In this document: positions 36,383 through 46,541 of the stretch, in pieces
Layout: each line of letters opens with the position of its first letter
How positions within the stretch are numbered: position 1 is the stretch's first letter
Assembly (NCBI GenBank): GCA_022605405.1
Contig: JABYQQ010000006.1
Coordinates: 2,294,001-2,358,000, forward strand
Origin: Earliella scabrosa
Taxonomy: Eukaryota; Basidiomycota; Agaricomycetes; Polyporales; Polyporaceae
DNA: 64,000 nucleotides
Reading direction: 5' to 3'
Notes under the pieces: model-generated
Seen by the model: the letters and a program-made list of their open reading frames with translations, nothing else
What the model was told of the DNA's origin: nothing
Databases searched by the model: none
Translations under genes and position numbers: made by a program

Positions 36383-37696
36383 ATGGCCGATGCGGTTCTG
36401 CAAGACTTGCACGCGAGCGGCCTGTTCGACTTGACCGGCGTTGTTGCGGTGGTGACAGGGGGAGGCACGGTGAGCGCGATAGTCATGCAGCTCTACTTTT
36501 GCACAATCACTCACTTTTGGACGGCGGCAGGGTATCGGGTTAATGATCACTACCACGCTGCTCGCGAACGGCGCATCGGTGTACATCATAGGCCCTAAGC
36601 AGGATGATTTGGATAGGTCAATGGACTCGCTTCTCTCGAGACGATACGAGCTCACTGTGTATAGGATCGCCCAAATATACAATGACGCCGCTGCGAATGC
36701 AAACAAGCCTGGAAGGATCACCGGGATCCAAGGAGACGTCAGACAGAAAGTACGTTCGTTCAGGGAGGGGGTTTGGTCACACCAAGTCTCACCTGCGCGT
36801 TCTCAGTCAGAGGCCTTGCGACTCGCCGAGGAGATCGGGAAGCGAGAGAAACACATCACCGTTCTCTTCAACAACGCGGGGTAAGGCCGCACCCCCGACT
36901 GCGCTGTTTCTTCGCTTCTGACTGCCTTCGAGGGTGGGCTCGGGGGCATTCATCAAGCCCACAGTTGCCAATGCTGAGGCATTCCGCAAGGCTTACTTCG
37001 ACGACATCACCGAAGAGCACTTTGACGACAACCTGCGCACCAACGCCGTTGGCCCCTACTGGCTCACGTTCGCGTTCCTCCCGCTGCTCGAAGCTTGGAA
37101 GACCAGTCCCGGCGGCGCGCGCTTTGCGCCCCAAGTTATCATGACGTCCAGCATGAACGGCTGGACCAAGGCGAGTACCATTCTGAACACATGCGGTGCT
37201 TCCACTCCAAGCAACTATCCTGACCCATATACCTCCCACTCCACCACTCGATACCATTACAGGACCCCGAGACGTCCGGCTGCTCGTTCCCGTACATGTT
37301 CTCCAAGTCCGCGATCGGACACGGGACCGCCTCCCTCGCGCAGGAGCTCCTCCCGCTCGGCATCCGGGTGAACGGCATCGCGCCCGGGCTCTTCATCACC
37401 GAGATGACCGCCCCTGGAACCGTCAACGAGCTCGGCCAGTCGCGCTTGCCTGACGGTATGACCTTTCCCTTCGAGGTGCCTGTGTCGCGGCCTGTCGCGC
37501 CCGGCCAGCTGTGCTCGGGGACGGACAAGGATATGGGAGCACTGGTGCTGTTCCTCATCGCGAACTGGTTTGTGGATGGGGAGACGGTGCTTATTGATGG
37601 CGGAGTGAGTGTTTTGTGATCGTGTACGAGTGTGCTGGGCTGACGACTCCTTTCGTACACTTGAAGTCCATGCTCAAGCACCCTTCGTCCTGGTGA
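36383..37696 (+). CDS. Short-chain dehydrogenase/reductase, SDR-B
   Basis: Predicted join(36383..36469,36531..36616,36665..36749,36807..36880,36933..37170,37263..37604,37667..37696), 313 aa. Motifs: VVAVVTGGGTGIGLM, LFNNAG, TNAVGPYWLTFAFLPLLE, MTSSMNGW (Ser), PYMFSKSA (YxxxK), IRVNGIAPGLF, and a tail of MLKHPSSW. The same reductase family as SDR-A and SDR-C, with the same first four exon lengths. It alone has a 92-nt intron after WTK (37171-37262) with a GCGAGT donor; in SDR-A and SDR-C that coding stretch is continuous. It converges on the broken F-box gene at 37932-39307. Confidence 0.9.
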
Positions 37697-37931
37697 TTAC
37701 CTGAACCAACTAGAACGGTGACGAGATGTACATATGGGGTAAATCCCAGGTCCGACGTTCCGGCTGTCTGCAAACACGAGGTTCATGACCGTCATTCGCG
37801 AGACCACAACGGCCACCCGTGCGCGTACCTCTGTCCCAAGTCTCGCGTGAACCTGAAGTCGTCCTCCGATCACCAAGAATCGGGACCGTCTTCCCGTTCT
37901 GTATCCACACCTGGATCGAATGATGCGAGTT

Positions 37932-39307
37932 TCAGCGTACGAACGGCATCGAGTAGAGGAGCCACTCACGCTCTATCCGAAGCAATCCACTTGCTTGGAG
38001 TTCGGGCAACGCCTCCCATACGGTCGTCTCGAGCGTCCCACGGAGTCGCCCCACGCCCTTGAGCTCGACGGATACGCTCTCTAGATGTACGAAGCGTTGC
38101 GTGAACCACGGGCGGTCCAGCGATGCCAGGTCCCACAGCCCGGCCACAGTGGGCACTCGTCTGCGATAGAACCAGAATGGCGTCCGCAGCATGAGGGTCA
38201 AGCGGCGAAGAGACGCAGGAGCTGTGGAGAAGTGGTCCTGGAAGATGGTGGTCGACGACCCGTCATCTCCGGAGTCGCCAACTTGAGGGAAGCGAGGTTT
38301 GGGCACGCCCCGAGTGCGGCCCCAAAAGAGCGCCAGCCTGCGGGTAGTAGCCCAGGAGCTGTGGAAGCTGGTGTTACTGAGGGCTCCAGATCATGGCGAA
38401 AGAGGAATCCACTTACGCTGGGTAGGAACTGCGCTCACTACACAGTAGAGGTCGAGTTCGAGGCTTGTCAGGGAGCCTGTGGAGGACATGATTAGCGCAG
38501 AGCACTGGTCCGCCATCTCCCAGTTTCGACACGTGGCGGAGAGGTGCTCCAGGCTGTGAGGCGAGAGGATGCAATTGAAGTATCGGTACCGTTCGGCGTC
38601 GTACATCTCGTGAGGAAGCAGGAGCCGGCGGACTTGGACGGAATGCGGAGTAGGTGGCCCTGTGTTCGGGGAGTCCTGCATGTATGGGAAGACACCAAAG
38701 GACATGTCCAGAGTGTCGGGAGCAAGGATGCATAGCAGCGACGAGAGAGATAGCAGGTCGGCAGACTCTGGGGGGTTGCCTAACTGACCAACGCGAAGTG
38801 TTTGGAGTGGATATCGTGGAGCGAGTAGACGGGATGGGAAGTCATGCATGGTGACATTGTGGATAGTGATACACTTGAGTGCGGTGAGATGCGGAAGGAT
38901 AGTCGCGAATGCATTGCAGTCCAGGGCGGAGTGGGGATAGACGCTGCCGATGAGGCGTAGCTCTTTGATGCACTGGGCGATGTGTAGTCAGGAAGGAAAG
39001 TCAGCCGAGCATTGAGGTCCTTCGCCTCAACGACGCGCAGAGTTGCATAGACGTGGCGGAGCGCGACCTGATACCATAACTTAGATACGAGAGTAAAGTG
39101 TAGCAGAGAAGTGATGTCTTCGCCGACAAAGTCAAAGATGATATCGAAAAGCTCGAAAGGGATGTTGGGGATGCCCAGAGAATAACTGCCAGCGAGTGCC
39201 TTCGTTATTGTACCTCTGAGTAGAATCGCTAAGTACTTGCAATATGTGCTCAGGAGTTGATCAGTAGGATTACCTGTCACGCCAGCTCGGTGAATCTGCA
39301 TCGCCAC
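37932..39307 (-). pseudogene. F-box protein (F-box 2), probably frameshifted
   Basis: The start is at 39307, or an internal ATG. The F-box is clear (IPNIPFELFDIIFDFVGEDI, LVSKLWYQVALRHVYATL). After LNARLTFLPDY the reading jumps one frame near 38980: the original frame runs TSPSASK to a stop at 38780, while the adjacent frame continues as IAQCIKELRLIGSVYPH. A second jump occurs near 38270 between CPNLASLKLATPE and the frame carrying SLRRLTLMLRTPFWFYRRR. An intron at the first site is conceivable but would delete a segment conserved in F-box 1, so a 1-nt loss is the simpler reading. The C-terminal end (ALPELQASGLLRIERE) matches its paralogues. Confidence 0.62.
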
Positions 39308-39467
39308 AACTCATGAGGCTGATTGGATGTCCGATGCGACAGAGAGATGGGAGGAGAGAGTCTCAGAGAGATAGAGCTGATGGAAGTTGGATGGAAGGGG
39401 GCTGGAGAGAAGCCACGCGAGCGGGCCAGAGATCCACAAAGTATCCGACCCGCTGGGGCCCAGCCGG

Positions 39468-40707
39468 TAAGGCTGCACAATTATGATTAAAATAAGTTTC
39501 ACGCCCCTTATTTAATGATACATATGCATAAGGAGCGGCGGGGAAGGCTTATTTTACTTTAATATAGTTTAATCATATCGTATTCTTAGTTACTCGGTTT
39601 TACTCGGCGGCAGGTCACATGTCTTTCAAGTCCGTTCCGTACAGGATTCGGAGGCTACGGAACCTTGGGTGTGCTCTATTATACAGAATTCCAGCCTGAT
39701 TTGTGCCGAGAGATGCTCAGAGTGTTCATAACTTGTGAGGACTTGCAGGATTGCAGCGAAGGCGCCCCGCCACGCAGCCTTAGCGCCCATGGTAACAAGC
39801 CCAGTTCATAGCGTCTAGCACCGAGAACATCATATCATGTTCGAGGGGAAAACATAGGAAAAACATTGAGATAAACGATAGTAATTTGCCTCCATGCTCC
39901 CCGGGAATGATCCGAGGTAATATAGGCGAGACATGCTGAATGGTATTACCCGATTTTCGGGAAGCTGCCAACGTGAATAAATAAGAAAAGTTTTGACTGC
40001 TTTTGCGATGCTATTTCCACATGTTCTCGGGGCCAGCATGCGAGCAGGAATCGGAATGTTTTCATCAATCTCTCTCGAGAACACGATGATAACATGCGGA
40101 TCACCATCAAGATGTTCGTGCCGGTAACATGTTGACATCTCGCCAAATTGTTGTTCACATTTACAACCCGAGGATATGGAGATAACAATTGAAAAATTCA
40201 TTCAAGGATTCCCCTGTTTGGACCTGGCAGAACATGCAGAAAGACATTTAATTAACCTCTCCCATGCTCGAGGGCGAGAAATGTGGGGAAACATTTTGAA
40301 AGCGTTCACAATATTCCAACAATACTCTCATACGTCTCACCCGGTCAGCAGCGGAAGGACATTCAATCTCCTACCTTGATATTTTTCCAATGTTTTCCTG
40401 CCAAACATTGGATGATGTACTCGGTGTAGACAGACGAATAACATGCAAGCATCAGTTTCACCATTCATACGATAGAACGAGTCTGAATGACCCGTATCTT
40501 GCGTACCCGATGCTGTTTGACCCTTTCAGAAGGGCCTTCAGATCACGTGTTTTGTACTCAGAATAACTCCGAGTAATAGCTTCTTGTTCTGACTACATAC
40601 AATTAGATATGAATACATTACGATCAGCCTTGACGGGCTTATTTACGCTGTACTTCAAGATTACTCCAGCGTATACTCCGATTTACGCTTATTCTTGTGC
40701 AGCCTTA
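39468..40707. mobile_element. Non-autonomous hAT-type DNA transposon (1240 bp)
   Basis: Terminal inverted repeats TAAGGCTGCACAA (39468-39480) and its complement (40695-40707) are flanked on both sides by the same 8 bp, CCAGCCGG (39460-39467 and 40708-40715), the target duplication length of hAT elements. A further AATAAG follows each repeat at slightly different spacing. The interior is markedly AT-richer than the host and has no transposase frame; the longest frames are under 130 codons and show no hAT motif. It lies just upstream of the broken F-box 2 gene. Confidence 0.85.
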
Positions 40708-40715
40708 CCAGCCGG

Positions 40716-41629
40716 TGCCAGAGACTCCCTGGGACCACATGACTGGACCAAACAGATGACGACCGTCACAACCTGTCACAACCTCTTGATGTACCCTTAG
40801 CGCCAGTGCCCTCCTCTCAATATTGCGAGTCAACTACGCGTCTTCCCCACACGTCCCCTCGTAGTATATCCCATTTATAAGTAGCATTGGAACTTGGAAG
40901 GCGTATCATTGCAGCTGACTCCTCGGAGGAGCAGTGACGTAATAATTATAACTTGAATTCTTTTCAGTACAGCGGACCGCTCGACGCGCCTGCACCAGAC
41001 TCCTATCGAATTTCTAGTAGAAGGACACCTTGCAGGATATCAGCATCACCCAAAGATACAAATACCAAGATGAGATTGTTATACGCCTGAGCAGCAAAGA
41101 GACTTGAGTCTTGAATTTCGATGGATCGGCCCAATTTGGTAATACAAGCGCCGGATGGCGCCTGAGTGGGCTGAGTGTAACTTATAAGTAAGGAATTATA
41201 GTGCGTTGCCTGATGTACGTGACAGTATTAGTGGTGCAGACAAAAATGTTCGACCTCAGATGTGTTCGCTAATACTCATTATCATTTGACATACTTAGCC
41301 TTGAGAGCGCCGTCTTCGACTGTTACCGGTCACTAGGCGCTGTGTATCCAGTAGTGACCAGGCCCTCAGCGTAACTTGGCCACAGGGCAGTGTCCTGTGC
41401 AGTGTGCACATGTAGTATTAAGCTCAGACTCTGCGAGTACGACGTTGGCAAGAGTACTAGTATTGCACGCAGTGATTACTAGGGAAGGTACGCTTATGTC
41501 ATCTGTTTGGACAGGTCACGAGACTGATGGGAGTCCCAGGGAGGATTCCCTCCCAGTGGGTCGGATGTTCTCGAGATCCATGAGGTGTGGGAAGGTTCGC
41601 CCCCAGGGCCAGAGCGAAGGGTGAAGAGG
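40716..41629. other. Intergenic, AT-rich, no gene seen
   Basis: About 0.9 kb between the hAT element and the repeat modules of zinc-finger copy 3. Only short frames. Confidence 0.45.
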
Positions 41630-41976
41630 AGGGCCACGCCGCCACGCGAGGACAGAGATCCACGTTGCGTGGGAAGATGAACGTTTGAGGTCCCTCAACC
41701 TGTTTGGCTCTGTTTGGCCCGAGCGCATAGGCGTTCTCTGCCCTCAAGTACCCTCAGCGGCATCTCGATGTAAAGGGACGGCCACGCGAGGACTCTAGAG
41801 ATCCATTGCGCCTGAGAAGATGGACGTTTGAGGTCCCCCAACCTGTTTGGCGCTGTTTGGCCCAAGAGTATAGGCGCTCTTCGTCGTAGTACCATACTAG
41901 ACAAGGCAGCCACCTCCTCCTCGAGGTCTTCCTCGGGGCCCGAGGTGGCTGCCAACGTATGGAAGGGGGGCACTTA
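41630..41976 (+). repeat. Module tract of zinc-finger copy 3, part left of the Harbinger element
   Basis: Two modules near 41635-41745 and 41770-41885, followed by the CCTCGAGGTCTTCCTCGGGG segment and GGGGGGCAC, end at the TTA target site. The sequence resumes at 45968. Confidence 0.82.
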
Positions 41977-42223
41977 AGCCCTCCTCAATTCTACTAGCTT
42001 AGTTGCCAGCTTATTTCCCAAGGTCCGGCCACGTACCGTGTGTGACTGATGGGTGATGGATTGGCCGGGCAAGTGACGTCAGCGGGAGTAAGCGAGAGTC
42101 TGGGCAAGAGTGACAAGAGCAGCGAGCTCGACGTCGAGGACGATGAGCAAGCTACGACGTGCGGCGGGGGGCCCGCCCCGTCGGCTGGGCGCTTCGCATG
42201 TAAATAGACGCCTGAAACTCGCG
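41977..42223 (+). repeat. Harbinger left terminal inverted repeat (247 bp)
   Basis: Begins AGCCCTCCTCAATTC and ends CCTGAAACTCGCG. Matches the complement of 45721-45967 except GCTCGACG against GCTCAACG. Confidence 0.92.
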
Positions 42224-42307
42224 ACGCGCCTCGCACTTTGCATTTCGAGTCGCGTTCCTCTTAGAACCATCCATATCCTAGTAATTCTGCCTGCGTCTGA
42301 CCGCGCT

Positions 42308-44141
42308 ATGAACAACCTTGTCAACGTCAACGGCTTTAATTTCCCCGCAATTCCAAACTTCACTTTCTCTTCCAGCAACCATGCCGCTACTCCATCTGCA
42401 TCTCCAGCAGGTGGATCTCAGCTGGTACCGCTCCAGCCCACGTCCGCGCCCTCTCGCGACACATTTGCCTCCCATCCCCATGACGAGAACCAGCCTCCCA
42501 AAACCCCGCGCATCCGGCGCTCCTCTCCAGTCAACTTCATCCATTGTTCTCCCCGGCGCGATGTCTGATACTCGTATCCCACTGCTGTCCAGAGTCAAGT
42601 TGCCACCGGTTCACCCCTGCAACCGCAACACCATACTCTCAACAGAGTGGCGCAACTTCCGAATGCCCTTGAGATCATCGAGAGGGAGAAGGCGTGGCTT
42701 CAGGAGAACGATGCATGGCTTCGCGAGAACGACGCTTGGCTTCGCGAGGACAATGAGGAGGACTCGGAACCGGAACCGGAGATGCTTGGAAAGGACCCCG
42801 GTCGTGTTGTCTCTCAGGCTGGAGGTGGTGATGTACCTGATATAGCAGACTTAGACGTGAGTGGGCATGCTCTGTGATCTACTGACCGCTCAGAGATTGA
42901 CGATGATCATGCTTGGACTCAGGATTCTCGCTCGCCCTCTCCCATCATTGAGAAGACACAGCCCAAAGGGAAGCGGCCAGCTCGGGTATCTGGCACATCA
43001 GCGTCCTCCCGCAGTACCGCAGACGCCACGCCAGAGGTAGACACCCCAACTGCAGGCGCAGGGAAAAAGCGCCGTCGTGGTGGAGGCACCGCGGCCCGGG
43101 GGCGCAGCGGTCGTGGTCGTGGCCGTGGTGCGAAGGCTGCTCCACTTGACTGCTGCGCGCTTGGCTTCTCCGACGACGAGATCGACCGACTCGACGAGAA
43201 GGCAAAGAAAGCTGCACAAGTGAAGACAACGGGCTTGACGGACAGCGAGAAGTACCAGACCGTCGAGTTCATAACGAAGACCGAACAGTGGAAGAATTTT
43301 CGCGTCAACCAGAAGCACATCTTTAGAAAGGTCAGTCTTACGCATTATGGGTGTTTCGAGTCATGATAAGCTTGCTGACTAGTGCAGCTCTCCGCCATGT
43401 TCCAAGGCCGGGTGTGCCCGAAGCAGATCAAGAACTTCTGGACCGGACAGGCATGGGAGAAGTACAAGGCATGTGAAGAAAATCTTGTCAAGCATACCGG
43501 CGGCGGCAATGGCGATGATGACTGGTACGATGGATCAGAAACGGATGATACTGATGACGACACAGCAGAAGGCAAACCGAGGCTGAAGAGGACAGTCCAG
43601 GGGAGCTTCTCACGCGAGGTTCTGCGTGAGTTCATGAAGTCAGGCCTGTATGATTTGATCCACAAAGTGTGCGTCTTGGTCTCCGAGTCTACCACGGTGT
43701 CACTGCGAAGCATTAACACGCCCTTTGTGCAGAGCAAAGGGTGATACGAGCGTCACACGAGAGCACGAGTTCAACTCCGTTGCCGACCTCTCGGACACCG
43801 AATCAACACGTACTCGTCTTGCAAAGCGCACAAAGACGGAGCACCCGAACAGTCCCAGCTCCAGCGACGACAATTTACTGCACAAGGCACTTGCAATTCT
43901 GAGTGACCGTGCGAAGGCTGAAGCAGACGTTCATCGTGAACAGCTCGAACTGGCCAAGGCCCGTGAGCTCCGTGAGCAGGAGGAGCGCCGTGAGCGAGAT
44001 GACACACGACGTCGGGAGATCCGCATGAAGGAACGTGAGCAGGCACTGTTGGTAATGGTGGCCCACAGCAACCCTGATGTGGTCAGGGCAGGGTTGCAGT
44101 TGTTGGAGAAGTTGCGCCAGGAGGAGTCCACACCGGCATAA
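42308..44141 (+). CDS. Harbinger accessory protein (Myb/SANT-like DNA-binding)
   Basis: Multi-exon frame beginning MNNLVNVNGFNFPAI. It has a Ser/Pro-rich N-terminus, then a repeated ENDAWLR unit (three near-identical repeats around 42695-42755), an acidic stretch, a basic GKKRRRGGG/RGRSGRGRGRG nuclear-localisation-like segment, and a helical region (DSEKYQTVEFITKTEQW, IFRKLSAMFQGRVCPKQI, NFWTGQAWEKYKACE) fitting a Myb/SANT-like fold. A charged coiled coil near the C-terminus (AKARELREQEERRERDD) ends at 44141. A TGA at 42566-42568 lies in the main frame. Either a 5' intron starting at GTCAAC removes it or the copy is damaged. Such proteins help the Harbinger transposase enter the nucleus and bind DNA. 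Confidence 0.75.
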
Positions 44142-44161
44142 AGTTGCATGGAAGTCTGTCA

Positions 44162-45634
44162 TTACTCGTCCATCAAATCAAGTAGTGCCTTCCTACGCAG
44201 CAACCCCATCCTGTGCATGTCATCAGAGTGCACTTGAGGGATTTGAGCATTATACAGATTTCCCAACACCTCCTGTACATCATCGTCCTCCCGTCCGTTG
44301 AAATGGGGAATCTCTTCTGGATTATCCCTTCAGAGCTCAAGGAAGTTGTGCAGTATAAGCAACGCCTCAATCCTACGGCACACCTCCCGAATGTTATAGC
44401 CTAGTATGTATGTTAATATGTTATGCGGAGACACACGCAACGTGACCCCAGACTCTGACTTACCATGAATCCGACGCAGCCATGGAAATCGGCCCTTCAA
44501 ACGCCCAAACGCATGCTCAATACGCACACGCAAAGATAACAACTGACGGTTCCAGCGTCTGCGGCGATCCGCCTCCACCGGATCATTTGTGAGGTCGTGC
44601 TCATGAAATGGGTGTATCGAGTGAATAGTGAGCGGATAACCTAGAAACCGTGAGTCTCTGCAGCCTTGTCATATTCGGAAGTACATACCCTTATCAACAA
44701 GGATGTACTCGTGAGGCCGGAAGTACTGCTCGCGGTGCTGCCAGAGATGGGACAGACGGAAGACACGGCTGTCTTGAACAGAACCCGGCCATCCAAACTC
44801 GTATGATCTGAACAGGCCACGGTGGTCGCACGAGGCTTGCAAGACATACTGGACAAGAATTATGTCAACTATTCGTCATGTAGAACACACCACAAGACAG
44901 ACAAACCGCATAGAATCCCTTGTAGCAGTAGAACGCGAATCCATTTTCCCCTGGCTTGGTAATGGAACGAAAATATGTGCCATCTCCCGGGCCTTGACAG
45001 CCTGGGAACCCATACTCGGCATACCAACTTGATATCTCGTCCCGCTCCTCCACAGTTGGCCACCGGATAAACTCGTCTCGGAGCGAGCGAATGGCGTGTG
45101 TGGTGCGTTGGAGGTAGAGCGGAACCGTACCTTCCGCAATAGCACTGAAGCCTGCAGTTTTGAGTGCTGTGTCGCCGCCAACGTAGCAGAGGAAGGTTGC
45201 AAGTTGGATGTAGGAGGGAGCTTGAGGACGTCGCCATGTGGACTGGTAGATTGGATGTGTCTTAATGTGATCGTTGAGGTCCCAGAATGCTTCGCGGTCC
45301 ATTCTACGTAGTGTCAGTCAGGAAAATCAAAAACATACTGAATCGGCACCCGCCTGAGCCATCCTCGGAACCACCGGTTTGAGGCGTAGTACAGGATTGT
45401 CTCCAGGAACTCTCGGCACTTGACCTGTTCGTATGGACCGCGGCTTCCGTAACGTTTTGACCGGCCAAGCATGGACCTTCGTTTGCGCGCGATGAGCAGC
45501 ACTATAATTGCTACAAGTTCGTCGTCGAGGCACCGGGCGTCGAGGAGTAGAATCCATCCCAGTGATTCTATGTCCCGGACCTTCTGGGTCTCCTTGGCCA
45601 GCTGTCGCTGTCGCGGATTCGAGCGTCGAGGCAT
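44162..45634 (-). CDS. Harbinger DDE transposase, with in-frame TGA near the end
   Basis: The start at 45634 is MPRRSNPRQRQLAKE. The N-terminal helices (CREFLETILYYASNRWFRGW) are followed after short introns by MDREAFWDLNDHI and QLATFLCYVGGD. The catalytic core has GPGDGTYFRS (first Asp), DSRVFRLSHLW, YILVDKGYPL (second Asp) and RVRIEHAFGRLKGRFP (Glu), the DDE_Tnp_4 layout of PIF/Harbinger. LHNFLEL is followed by TGA (44330-44332), but the same frame continues as RDNPEEIPHFNGRED to a natural TAA at 44162. The catalytic triad is intact, so a shortened enzyme may still work, or the element may be inactive. It converges on the accessory gene with 20 bp between stops. Confidence 0.85.
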
Positions 45635-45720
45635 ACGGAAGCGAGGTCATGAATACGAGCGGAGGTAGATTGCAAGTGCGACACTTAGAGGCAACGCGGC
45701 TGCGAAGCAACTGCGAAGTG

Positions 45721-45967
45721 CGCGAGTTTCAGGCGTCTATTTACATGCGAAGCGCCCAGCCGACGGGGCGGGCCCCCCGCCGCACGTCGTAGCTTGCTCA
45801 TCGTCCTCGACGTTGAGCTCGCTGCTCTTGTCACTCTTGCCCAGACTCTCGCTTACTCCCGCTGACGTCACTTGCCCGGCCAATCCATCACCCATCAGTC
45901 ACACACGGTACGTGGCCGGACCTTGGGAAATAAGCTGGCAACTAAGCTAGTAGAATTGAGGAGGGCT
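45721..45967 (-). repeat. Harbinger right terminal inverted repeat (247 bp)
   Basis: Complement of 41977-42223 with one noticed mismatch. Confidence 0.92.
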
Positions 45968-46350
45968 TTAGCTTGCACTACTAGAATACAATGTTATCAG
46001 CACGACTCGGAACGACGAAGACGCAGGCTCACCCGGGCCGAGTGTGCCAGTGTGGTGAAGGGAGGGTCGCCCTGGATCGCCACGCGAGAACAGAGATCCA
46101 TGGCGCGTGAGAAGATGAACGTTTGAGGTCCCCCAACCTATTTGGCTCTGTTTGGCCCAAGGATATAGGCGCTCTTTGACCTCCGCCCTACGCCGTCACA
46201 TCGGCTCGAGGTAAAGAGACGGCCACGCGCGCGCAGAGATCCATGGCGCGTGAGAAGATCAACGTTTGAGGTCCCAAGACCTGTTTGACCCTGTTTGTAC
46301 CGACCTCATAGGCGCTCTCTGTCTTCAGCCCCGGTCATGGTAAGTAACTT
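45968..46350 (+). repeat. Module tract of zinc-finger copy 3, part right of the Harbinger element
   Basis: Resumes with TTAGCTTGCACTACTAGAATA, exactly as in the empty site at 19473, followed by modules near 46070-46180 and 46200-46330. Sequence and order match 19473-19815. Confidence 0.85.
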
Positions 46351-46431
46351 GAACTAAGTAGTAAGTATACTCATAGACAAGGCAGCCACCTCGCCCTCGA
46401 GGTCCTCCTCGAGGCCCTCAATGGTTTCCCA

Positions 46432-46441
46432 GGTATTTAAG
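46432..46441 (+). promoter_or_regulatory. Altered TATA element of zinc-finger copy 3
   Basis: GGTATTTAAG where the other two copies have GGTATATAAG, at the same distance from the start codon. Confidence 0.5.
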
Positions 46442-46541
46442 GACGGCACATAGCTATGACAGGCCAAAACCCATCTTTCTCCCCAACCCCCACCATCGAC
46501 GACCCACCCTGTCCTACAGACACCAGCGCCGACCTGCCGCC

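Larger units (their letters stand above)
41977..45967. mobile_element. PIF/Harbinger DNA transposon, full length (3991 bp)
   Basis: Flanked by TTA target duplications (41974-41976 and 45968-45970). Terminal inverted repeats are 247 bp long, with a single mismatch noticed. It contains two convergent genes, as is usual for the superfamily: a Myb/SANT-like accessory protein (+) and a DDE transposase (-). The unoccupied site is visible at 19465-19485 in the homologous tract of zinc-finger copy 2, which confirms both boundaries. Confidence 0.93.

Noticed and set aside
38970..39040. A 59-nt intron (GTTGAG...CCCAG) rescuing F-box 2
   Set aside because: Phase would work, but it deletes the DLNARLTFLPDY segment that is conserved in position with F-box 1, and the donor is weak. 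A frameshift is simpler.
39830..40201. Minus-strand frame of 123 codons inside the hAT element as a transposase fragment
   Set aside because: No hAT catalytic or dimerisation motif is visible, and its composition follows the AT-rich background.
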